Assembly (NCBI GenBank): GCA_017880905.1
Contig: JADGRO010000032.1
Location: 1 to 64,000, forward strand
Direction of reading: 5' to 3'
Source of the DNA: Methylotenera sp.
GTDB taxonomy: Bacteria > Pseudomonadota > Gammaproteobacteria > Burkholderiales > Methylophilaceae
DNA: 64,000 bases
Both the position numbers and the translations under genes were made by a program. Each line of letters begins with the position of its first letter. Position 1 is the first letter of the stretch. Below are positions 57,489 through 64,000 of the stretch, piece by piece. Below the pieces are notes generated by a model that did no database searches, was not told the origin of the DNA, and worked only from the letters and a program-made list of their open reading frames with translations.

Positions 57489-59492
57489 TCATGAGAATAG
57501 ACTAGGTTGTGCGTCAAATAAATGATAATGACCGCCACCGCGTGTTTTGGCTTGATACATGGCGTGATCGGCATGGCGCAATAAAATATCCGGTGGGTTG
57601 TTATCGGATGGGAAAAAGGTATAGCCGATGCTGGCAGAAATGTGCAGCGCAGTTTGGTCGGCAATAGCAAATGGCATTTCAATCGCTTCAAGCAACCTAT
57701 CCAAGGTTTTGGTGTATTCATCAATAGATTGCAAACCGCACAGCAGTAAGGCAAATTCATCGCCGCCAAGTCGTGCGATAGTGTCGCTTTCGCGTAAATT
57801 AACACGTAATCGTTCGGCCAGTTGTACTAGTAGTTGATCACCCGCTCCGTGTCCCAGCTGGTCGTTAATGGGTTTGAATTTATCTAAATCGAAATAACAA
57901 ATGGCGACTATTTCATTGCTGCGCGTAGCGCGTGCCAGCACTTGTTGCAGCCTATCTGAAAACAATGCTCTGTTTGGTAGCTGGGTGAGTGGGTCATGGT
58001 AAGCCATGTGTTCAAGCGCTTGTTGTTGCTCTTTAGCGCGCGTGATATCGGAAAATAAACCCACATAATGTTGAAATTTTCCATTATCGTCGTAAACAGG
58101 AAAAATATCGAAGGTAGCGGCGTATGGGCTGCCATCTTTATGTAGGTTTAAAGTTTCACCGCGCCATTCACCTTTGTTTGCGGTAGCTTTAAAAAGTTTT
58201 GAGAAAAAGTCTTCCTTTTGATACACAAATCCCAGTTCGTTCGGGTTACGACCGATTGCTTCTTTGCGACTATAACCTGTGTTTTTGGTAAAGGCAGGAT
58301 TTACTTCCGTGATATTGGCATTGGAATCGGTAATAAAAATACCATCATGTGCATGAGCGAATACGCTAGACGAAACAATGAGGCGTTCGGTATTTTCGTT
58401 CAGCTCGTTCACCATTTCACGCAATCGTTTACGCATTTTAACCATATTATCAATCAGCGTATCGGGTTTTGCATGTGTGCCATCCTCGCTAAAATCTCCT
58501 TGTTCAATGCGACTTACCAGATTACTAGCGGTTTCAGGGTCTCCACCCAGTGGTGTTAAAACAAAACGTCGAATGCTATACAGGGCAAGCAACAATAAGG
58601 CCCCGCCAAATAATCCACCCAGCAGCAATAACGGATATAAATTGCTGATACTTTTTAAATAAGCTTCTCGTTTAGGGTAGGCAATGTGCGCATGAAAATC
58701 CCAATTTGGAATGTTTTTACTTACTACCAGCCACTGGCCAGATGTGCTACTCAAAACGGCAGCAGCTTGTGCTTTGGTGATGCGCTCAGAAGTAAAGCGG
58801 ATGTTGAAGTTATAGTCGGTGATGGCCGCAAAACCCGTTTGCAGATACGACCATTTTTTAATGGCCTGATCCAGCGCTTTTACGTCTACTTTATAGCCCA
58901 CATACCAAGCGCCAATCACACTGCCCGCGCTATTTTTGATGGGCTCATAACCAGAAATATAAGGCTCACCTAAAATATCTACTACGCCATAAAATGGTTT
59001 TCCCTCTTGCAGCTGGGTGATAGCCTTGCCCGTGGGGTCGAGTAGAGTTCCGATAGCACGCGTTCCGTCTTTTTGTCTTACGTTGGTGGCCACGCGGATA
59101 AAGTCACTACCCGTTTTAACAAACAAGGTTGCAGTACCGCTGCCAATGCTGGTAACGCCGTCCACTAGGTCTGTGCGCTCGCTCTGCGATTGCTTGCCAA
59201 ATATCAAGTTAGGTTGAATTTGTTGGTGTAAAACTACTGTGCCGTCAATGCCGGGCTTGCCTAGACTCAGGCTACGCTGTTTTAGTAACTCCATCGAGGA
59301 ATAAACACGTTCACCCACTAGGCTTTCTGCCATTTCTAGCAAATAGGCGAGTTTGTCTGTTTCTCCGCTTGCCCCGGTCTTGATTTTTTTCATGTCGAGT
59401 GTAAACATGTACACGGCTGTACAAATGATAGCTAATACGCCAACCAGTAATAAGGGTGCTAGAAAGCGCCTAAAAAGGGTGAATTGCTTCAT
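57489..59492 (-). CDS. Membrane Cache-HAMP-PAS-GGDEF diguanylate cyclase
   Basis: The 667-residue protein has a membrane helix at about 10-30, a periplasmic Cache-type sensor (about 40-285, with WYVGYKVDVKALDQAI), a second helix (LYPLLLLGGLFGGALLLLALYSI), a HAMP-like linker, a PAS domain (about 375-490) and a GGDEF domain with YFDLDKFKPINDQLGH and RLGGDEFALLL intact. No EAL domain follows. It should make cyclic di-GMP in answer to a small periplasmic ligand. A sigma-54-like promoter lies 40-55 bp upstream. The last gene before it on this strand is the HMA-MauE fusion at 59670. Confidence 0.9.
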   Translation of the reverse strand: MKQFTLFRRFLAPLLLVGVLAIICTAVYMFTLDMKKIKTGASGETDKLAYLLEMAESLVGERVYSSMELLKQRSLSLGKPGIDGTVVLHQQIQPNLIFGKQSQSERTDLVDGVTSIGSGTATLFVKTGSDFIRVATNVRQKDGTRAIGTLLDPTGKAITQLQEGKPFYGVVDILGEPYISGYEPIKNSAGSVIGAWYVGYKVDVKALDQAIKKWSYLQTGFAAITDYNFNIRFTSERITKAQAAAVLSSTSGQWLVVSKNIPNWDFHAHIAYPKREAYLKSISNLYPLLLLGGLFGGALLLLALYSIRRFVLTPLGGDPETASNLVSRIEQGDFSEDGTHAKPDTLIDNMVKMRKRLREMVNELNENTERLIVSSSVFAHAHDGIFITDSNANITEVNPAFTKNTGYSRKEAIGRNPNELGFVYQKEDFFSKLFKATANKGEWRGETLNLHKDGSPYAATFDIFPVYDDNGKFQHYVGLFSDITRAKEQQQALEHMAYHDPLTQLPNRALFSDRLQQVLARATRSNEIVAICYFDLDKFKPINDQLGHGAGDQLLVQLAERLRVNLRESDTIARLGGDEFALLLCGLQSIDEYTKTLDRLLEAIEMPFAIADQTALHISASIGYTFFPSDNNPPDILLRHADHAMYQAKTRGGGHYHLFDAQPSLFS

Positions 59493-59530
59493 TTATTTAA
59501 ATTTTATTGGAGTAAAGTGAAATATACGCA

Positions 59531-59546
59531 GCAATTTTGATGCCAA
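59531..59546 (-). promoter_or_regulatory. Sigma-54-like promoter before the membrane diguanylate cyclase
   Basis: The minus strand reads TTGGCATCAAAATTGC with ten bases between GG and GC; it departs from the consensus TGGCACG only after TGGCA. The predicted start is near 59519, 27 bp before the cyclase ATG. The match is weaker than that at 6263-6280. Confidence 0.5.
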
Positions 59547-59578
59547 GTTTTGAGTCGGTAAAGCACAAATTCCAAAAA

Positions 59579-59601
59579 CAAGTTTGCAAAAAATAAACTT
59601 G
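59579..59601. promoter_or_regulatory. Inverted repeat, possible enhancer or operator
   Basis: CAAGTTT and AAACTTG form a perfect seven-base dyad around nine bases, centred about 70 bp upstream of the predicted sigma-54-like start. A second dyad, GTTACA-T-TGTAAC, is at 59636-59648, between this site and the end of the HMA-MauE gene. Neither is followed by a T-tract, so they look like protein-binding sites and not terminators. Confidence 0.4.
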
Positions 59602-59669
59602 CCGATAAGGTAACCGAAGATTCTAATCCTTTATTGTTACATTGTAACTACTAGCGCCGAAAGGCTATT

Positions 59670-60380
59670 TTACAATAACATCCAGGCGGCCATTGCGGCC
59701 ATCAGCAAGTCTTCAATAATGGTGACAGTGGTCATGGGCAAATTAAAGCCAGTGCCAAGGCAGGCGCAACGGATTTTTTGTTTATTCGTCACCGCTAAAA
59801 TCACACCAATACTGGAAAATGCCATGACAATGAGCGTAATAACATTTACAAGCATTGGCCTGTAAGCCAATAAATATGCGGTTCCTAAGCCAAGTTCAAT
59901 AAATGGGTAAATGAAGCCATAGGTGGGGACGCGTTTTGCGAGTAGGTCGTACATGGCGTAGCTGCTGGCAAAACCGGACAAATCGAGTAGTTTAAAAAAC
60001 GAAAACACCAAGAAAAAGCCTGCCATAAAATTGGGCATAAATCGATGCCAATGAAACTCACCATTCGTCACTTCAACCGCCAGCGTCACCAGCAAAATAT
60101 AGCCAAAAACTAGCATCAATGGCTTATATGCCGCTATGGTTGCGGGTGCTACGTCGTTATATGCACTATCGATAATTTCCGCGCCAATTTTATAACTACC
60201 TATAGTTTCTAACACTTTGTTCAGTTTTTCGACACCGGTCTTTTGGCCAGTAAGGCTAATCTGGGGCGGCTTCAGTGTGACTTCAACTTCATCTGCATAA
60301 GGCGCTAAAGTAGCTTTGACCTTAGCAACGCAATTGTTGCAACTCAGGCCAGAAATCGAGTAAATTGTGTGTGTTTTCAT
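59670..60380 (-). CDS. HMA metal-binding domain fused to MauE/DoxX-like membrane protein
   Basis: Residues 1-70 form a heavy-metal-associated domain with GLSCNNC (Cys14, Cys17), as in copper chaperones and MerP. From about 85 follow four to five membrane helices of the MauE/DoxX type, including FMAGFFLVFSFFKLLDLSGFASSYAMYDLLAKRVP and FIYPFIELGLGTAYLLAY, and a late CACLG motif (Cys205, Cys207) before the last helix, comparable to the paired cysteines of MauE. MauE helps mature methylamine dehydrogenase. The fusion suggests metal or disulfide delivery across the membrane; the substrate is unknown. It is divergent from a small conserved gene. Confidence 0.75.
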   Translation of the reverse strand: MKTHTIYSISGLSCNNCVAKVKATLAPYADEVEVTLKPPQISLTGQKTGVEKLNKVLETIGSYKIGAEIIDSAYNDVAPATIAAYKPLMLVFGYILLVTLAVEVTNGEFHWHRFMPNFMAGFFLVFSFFKLLDLSGFASSYAMYDLLAKRVPTYGFIYPFIELGLGTAYLLAYRPMLVNVITLIVMAFSSIGVILAVTNKQKIRCACLGTGFNLPMTTVTIIEDLLMAAMAAWMLL

Positions 60381-60485
60381 CGTATTACCTATATTTCTGT
60401 AAAATCAGTGGTAAGCTACAGATTAAGCCATAAATTAATAATGGCAAAGTTTAGATAATAAACTCTCGGGAAAGTGATTTATTTT

Positions 60486-60695
60486 ATGAACACTATATAT
60501 AAAAAAACCCTGAAAGGGGTTGAAGAGGCTGCGCTTCGCACTCAAGGTTTGCAGTTAAAGTTACGTGCGTACTTAAAATTAGTAGATGGCAAGCATTCCA
60601 CAGTGGAAATTCAGTGTGCAAATCCTAATTTGGCAGAAATAGAAACGGTGTTGGGCGTGTTGCAGCAAGAAGGCTACGTAGAAGTTTCTTGCTAA
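60486..60695 (+). CDS. Small conserved hypothetical protein
   Basis: From ATG 60486 the product is 69 residues: NTIYKKTLKGVEEAALRTQGLQLKLRAYLKLVDGKHS, then VEIQCANPNLAEIETVLGVLQQEGYVE. The KT-KG-EE...LRAYLKLVDGK pattern occurs in short betaproteobacterial proteins of unknown function, with a likely winged-helix-like end. GGGAAAG lies upstream, nearer to an in-frame GTG at 60474, so the start could be 4 codons earlier. It is divergent from the HMA-MauE gene and precedes ygiQ on the same strand. Confidence 0.65.
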   Translation: MNTIYKKTLKGVEEAALRTQGLQLKLRAYLKLVDGKHSTVEIQCANPNLAEIETVLGVLQQEGYVEVSC

Positions 60696-60790
60696 ACCTT
60701 TAGCTATATAGGCACAATAATAAACTACATAAGCCTTTGTAATTAAATAAAAAATGCGTAGAATGCGCAATTTGGCTTTAATTGCAAAGC

Positions 60791-62986
60791 ATGGAAGTTT
60801 ATACCAACAATCTAGCTAAACCCATCCACAGCTATCGCCCATATTGGGCGAAGCGCTTTGGTACGGCTAAAATGCTGCCAATGACGCGTGCCGAGATGGA
60901 CGAGTTAGGCTGGGATTCGTGCGACATTATTTTGGTGACCGGCGATTGCTATATCGACCACCCCAGCTTTGGCATGGCGCTGGTCGGTCGCCTGCTCGAG
61001 GCGCAAGGTTTTCGCGTCGGCATTATCGCCCAGCCAGATTGGCAAAACGCCAGTGCTTTTAAAGCGCTAGGTAAACCTAATCTGTATTTTGGCATTACCG
61101 CAGGCAATATGGATAGTATGGTCAATCGTTATACTGCCGACCGCAAAATCCGTTCTGATGATGCCTATACGCCCGATGCCGCGCCCAACAAGCGCCCAGA
61201 CCGCGCAGTGCTGGTATATTCTCAACGCTGCCGCGAGGCTTATTCGCAAGTCCCGCTCGTCATTGGCAGTATTGAAGCCAGTTTACGCCGCATTGCGCAT
61301 TACGATTACTGGAGCGACAAAGTGCGCCGCAGTGTTTTGGTGGATTCTAAAGCCGATATTCTCATTTACGGCAACGCCGAGCGCGCTTTGGTGGAGCTCA
61401 GTCACCGCATCGCCAAAGGCGAGAAAGTAAGCGATATTCAAGATGTTCGCGGTACGGCTTTTTTACGCAAAAATATTCCAGAGGGTTGGAGTGAAGTTGA
61501 AAGCACCAAGCTAGACCGCCCAGGTACGATTGATAAAGCCATAGACCCGTACGAGATGAAGATGGGCAAGGTGGATGCCAGTTGCGCGACAGATGATGCT
61601 AAACCAAAACTGCCAGAAGGCACAAAAGTCATCGAAATTGTGCATAAACCAAAGGCGGATAGAGCAAAACAGGTAGTGCGTTTGCCAGCCTATGAAGAAG
61701 TCTCGCAAGACCCTGTTTTGTATGCCCATGCTTCGCGCGTGCTACACCTAGAAGCCAACCCGGGCAATGCGCGTGCGCTGGTACAAAAGCATGGCGACCG
61801 CGAAGTGTGGCTTAACCCGCCGCCGATTCCGCTTACCACCAAAGAGATGGATTATGTGTACGACATGCCATATGCACGCAAGCCGCACCCCATCTACAAA
61901 AACGCAAAAATCCCCGCTTGGGAGATGATACGTTTTAGCGTGAACATCATGCGTGGCTGCTTTGGCGGTTGTACCTTTTGTAGTATTACCGAGCATGAAG
62001 GCCGCATTATTCAAAGTCGTTCTGAGGAATCGATACTCAAAGAAGTCGAAGAAATTCGCGATAAAGTCGAGGGTTTCACCGGCGTGATTTCTGACCTTGG
62101 CGGCCCAACCGCCAATATGTACCGCATCGCCTGCAAAAGCGAGAAAATCGAGCAGGCCTGCCGCAGACTTTCATGCGTTTACCCGGGTATTTGCGAAAAC
62201 TTGAATACCGACCACAGTGCGCTGATTCAGCTTTACCGCAAAGCTCGCGCCATTAAAGGTGTTAAGAAGGTGCTGATTGGTAGCGGTTTGCGTTATGACT
62301 TGGCGGTGAAATCGCCGGAATACGTGAAAGAACTGGTGCAGCATCACGTCGGCGGCTACTTAAAAATCGCGCCCGAACACAGTGAAGAAAACGTGTTAAG
62401 CAAAATGATGAAGCCGGGCATGGGCGCTTACGATGAATTTAAAGCCATGTTCGAAAGATTCAGCGCAGAAGTCGGCAAAAAACAATATTTGATTCCGTAC
62501 TTTATTGCCGCGCACCCGGGCACCACAGATGAAGACATGCTGAATCTGGCATTGTGGCTGAAGAAATACGATTTTCGCCTAGACCAAGTGCAGAACTTTA
62601 CGCCTACTCCAATGGCGATGGCGACTGCGATGTATCACAGTGGCAAAAACCCGCTGCGCAAAGTGACGGCGGATTCTGAGGATGTGCCTATCCCCAAGGC
62701 AGGCAATGTACGCAAGCTGCACAAAGCGTTTATTCGCTATCACGACCCTGCCAATTGGCCGATGCTGCGCGAGGCGCTTAAAAAAATGGGTAGGGCAGAT
62801 TTAATCGGCAACAGCAAAAAACATTTGGTACCAGCGTTTCAGCCCGCGGTGATTGGCGCAGTGCGGCAATCTGACGGCAGCGTGTTTAAACCAAAAGTGT
62901 TGCCAAAAGCCTTTAATAACTTCAAAAATGCCGCGAGGCCGGCATTTAGTAAACCGGCGTTTAGCAAATCTAAAAAAGTGCATTAA
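60791..62986 (+). CDS. YgiQ-family radical SAM protein
   Basis: The 731-residue protein has an N-terminal DUF3362-type/cobalamin-like region ([44 protein letters not shown]) and a radical SAM core with the cluster cysteines in [12 protein letters not shown] (Cys390, 394, 397). A C-terminal part ends in the short repeat [14 protein letters not shown]. YgiQ proteins are widespread and their reaction is unknown. I chose ATG 60791; a TTG nine bases upstream is in frame. It is monocistronic as far as can be seen. GC content is close to its neighbours. Confidence 0.9.
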   Translation: MEVYTNNLAKPIHSYRPYWAKRFGTAKMLPMTRAEMDELGWDSCDIILVTGDCYIDHPSFGMALVGRLLEAQGFRVGIIAQPDWQNASAFKALGKPNLYFGITAGNMDSMVNRYTADRKIRSDDAYTPDAAPNKRPDRAVLVYSQRCREAYSQVPLVIGSIEASLRRIAHYDYWSDKVRRSVLVDSKADILIYGNAERALVELSHRIAKGEKVSDIQDVRGTAFLRKNIPEGWSEVESTKLDRPGTIDKAIDPYEMKMGKVDASCATDDAKPKLPEGTKVIEIVHKPKADRAKQVVRLPAYEEVSQDPVLYAHASRVLHLEANPGNARALVQKHGDREVWLNPPPIPLTTKEMDYVYDMPYARKPHPIYKNAKIPAWEMIRFSVNIMRGCFGGCTFCSITEHEGRIIQSRSEESILKEVEEIRDKVEGFTGVISDLGGPTANMYRIACKSEKIEQACRRLSCVYPGICENLNTDHSALIQLYRKARAIKGVKKVLIGSGLRYDLAVKSPEYVKELVQHHVGGYLKIAPEHSEENVLSKMMKPGMGAYDEFKAMFERFSAEVGKKQYLIPYFIAAHPGTTDEDMLNLALWLKKYDFRLDQVQNFTPTPMAMATAMYHSGKNPLRKVTADSEDVPIPKAGNVRKLHKAFIRYHDPANWPMLREALKKMGRADLIGNSKKHLVPAFQPAVIGAVRQSDGSVFKPKVLPKAFNNFKNAARPAFSKPAFSKSKKVH

Positions 62987-62995
62987 TCTTAGTAA

Positions 62996-63739
62996 CTAAT
63001 ATACCTTTTTGATTAATTTCTTTGCGGCAATACTCGCTTCTTTTTTACTATTAAAATTTTGGTTGATGAAGTAAAAAAAAGCTATTTGATGTTTAGGTAG
63101 TTCGATAAATATGAATTCATTTGTTTTATGAAAAAAATGATAGCTTTTATTTGTTGTTATGTAGATGACTAGCGAGATTACTTTGTTAGCCTTTGATTTA
63201 ATGCTCAATTTTTTCAGCGCATTTCTTAAATTTGAGAATATTTTATGAGGGGATGCATCCATTTTTTGCATTATGCTAATAGGAATATCAGCCAGAAAAG
63301 GTATAAATTTACTGTCTTTTGGTTTTTTAAGTTTTCTTCTAAAATTTAAAACCTGAAACTTATAGTCAATGAATTCTAACCATAGAATTATCTTTTCAAT
63401 ATCAGCGTCATCGAAGTAGTTTTCATCAAGTTCAATTTGTCTAAATATAATCTCAAGATAGCGTTCTAACGCACTTAAAATGTATGAGTTGCATTCAGAG
63501 CAGGTCGGTATAGTGGTTTTACTATATTTTTGATTTATTCCATTGATTTCAGTTGAAAAGTAGCCCTTTGGATTGTTCTCAAAAACCCATTTAGGAATTA
63601 CATGTTCTTTCGTTAAATCTTCAGTAGAGCCGCATATTACGCAGATATTTGCAAAATGGTTACTGAGTAATGTGTCAATAACGTGCTTACCATTAAGTCT
63701 AATTTTCTTTCTTAAAGTGGTTAACCTTTGCTCTATCAT
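62996..63739 (-). CDS. HNH-type zinc-finger nuclease-like protein of unknown role
   Basis: The 247-residue protein has CVICGS, then EHVIPKWVFEN and later PTCSECNSYI, which fits an HNH fold with two zinc-binding Cys pairs and the catalytic EH-x-x-P-K-W pattern. The rest is helical and Lys/Asn/Phe-rich, with no second domain I know. Codon use is much more AT-rich than the neighbours, a sign of horizontal gain. It lies beside a broken rsuA gene. HNH proteins of this form occur in mobile and defence loci, but no partner gene is in view, so no function is assigned. Confidence 0.6.
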   Translation of the reverse strand: MIEQRLTTLRKKIRLNGKHVIDTLLSNHFANICVICGSTEDLTKEHVIPKWVFENNPKGYFSTEINGINQKYSKTTIPTCSECNSYILSALERYLEIIFRQIELDENYFDDADIEKIILWLEFIDYKFQVLNFRRKLKKPKDSKFIPFLADIPISIMQKMDASPHKIFSNLRNALKKLSIKSKANKVISLVIYITTNKSYHFFHKTNEFIFIELPKHQIAFFYFINQNFNSKKEASIAAKKLIKKVY

Positions 63740-63767
63740 AAAGTTATTTAGTTAAGACTGTAATCAC

Positions 63768-64000
63768 TCATATAAATGTTAAGGCTCCAAGTCCCGCCAT
63801 ATCATCCTCACTCAACCAGCGCCATTCGCCAGCAGCCAAGTCATTAGGTAATTTTAACTCACCAATTTGAATACGTTTTAAGCTTTCAACACGATTGGTG
63901 CAGGCTCATCGACTAATTGCACTCCACCAAGAAGCGCATGGATATTGGCTTACGAGATAGGATGTTTGCAGGTGACTTTGTACGCCTTGGGTACTTTGTG
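63768..64000 (-). pseudogene. rsuA: Decayed 16S rRNA pseudouridine synthase gene, C-terminal half
   Basis: Read leftward from the window edge, the protein runs HKVPKAYKVTCKHPIS, then an in-frame TAA, then ANIHALLGGVQLVDEPAP, matching the middle of RsuA-type synthases. The text then jumps in another frame to NRVESLKRIQIGELKLPNDL and AAGEWRWLSEDDM, the RsuA C-terminus, ending at TGA 63768-63770. About 30 residues around the usual (G/K)YHQVKRM segment are missing. One nonsense codon plus one internal deletion with frameshift make it non-functional. RsuA would modify 16S rRNA U516. The identity rests on recalled family sequence. Confidence 0.65.

Overview
The window reads as chromosomal DNA of a methylotrophic betaproteobacterium, most likely a Methylophilaceae member close to Methylotenera or Methylophilus. 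The support is a complete mxaRSACKL accessory block for methanol dehydrogenase, a fragment resembling gamma-glutamylmethylamide synthetase, zwf and pgl (oxidative branch of the RuMP cycle), and housekeeping gene orders typical of Betaproteobacteria (tyrA-aroA-cmk-rpsA-ihfB-lapB-pyrF; alaA-hom-thrC; pyrG-kdsA-eno-ftsB). Base composition is moderate, with AT-rich spacers. No tRNA, rRNA, CRISPR array, insertion sequence or prophage was recognised.

Layout. 1-1310: the end of gabT, then a rearranged spot where a glutamine-synthetase N-terminus is joined to the tail of a repeat adhesin. 1336-6122: pgm, a secreted EF-hand protein, a retropepsin-like protease, a phosphomannomutase, a small membrane protein and iscX. 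6189-6379: an apparent sigma-54/NtrC-controlled small RNA. 6467-10079: glyA-nrdR-ribD-tatD. 10378-13723: mtnA, a Tat-exported glycoside hydrolase and a class II aldolase, which look like a 5'-deoxynucleoside salvage route. 14571-18670: pyrG-kdsA-eno-ftsB. 18667-25684: ygfZ, a ygfX-like gene and mxaRSACKL. 25883-28748: fabA-fabB, a DUF1439 lipoprotein and a frameshifted lipoprotein. 28791-34522: an Mth938-like protein, then alaA-hom-thrC-thyA-folA. 34529-40800: a basic amino acid decarboxylase, dcd, zwf, a dienelactone hydrolase and pgl. 40822-47972: a divergent NRAMP-type transporter, a TfoX-domain protein, apbC, metG, an OprB porin and a ComEA-like protein with a Lys/Ala tail. 48101-54955: pyrF-lapB-ihfB-rpsA-cmk-aroA-tyrA, on the minus strand. 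55108-59492: two diguanylate cyclases flanking the N-degron transferases bpt and aat. 59670-62986: an HMA-MauE-like membrane fusion, a small conserved protein and a YgiQ radical SAM protein. 62996-64000: an AT-rich HNH protein beside a decayed rsuA.

The genes serve central carbon flow (pgm, eno, zwf, pgl, glyA), one-carbon and folate metabolism (glyA, thyA, folA, mxa genes), nucleotide synthesis (pyrG, pyrF, cmk, dcd, nrdR), envelope biogenesis (kdsA, lapB, fabA/B) and amino acid synthesis. The strongest unexplained signal is the minus-strand unit at 6189-6379: a near-perfect sigma-54 promoter, two NtrC-like sites about 100-120 bp upstream, and a roughly 65-nt transcript ending in an intrinsic terminator with no protein in it. 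A second sigma-54-like promoter, flanked by dyads, sits before the membrane diguanylate cyclase. Three genes look damaged: the gmaS/adhesin chimera, the lipoprotein at 28405-28748 and rsuA at the right edge.
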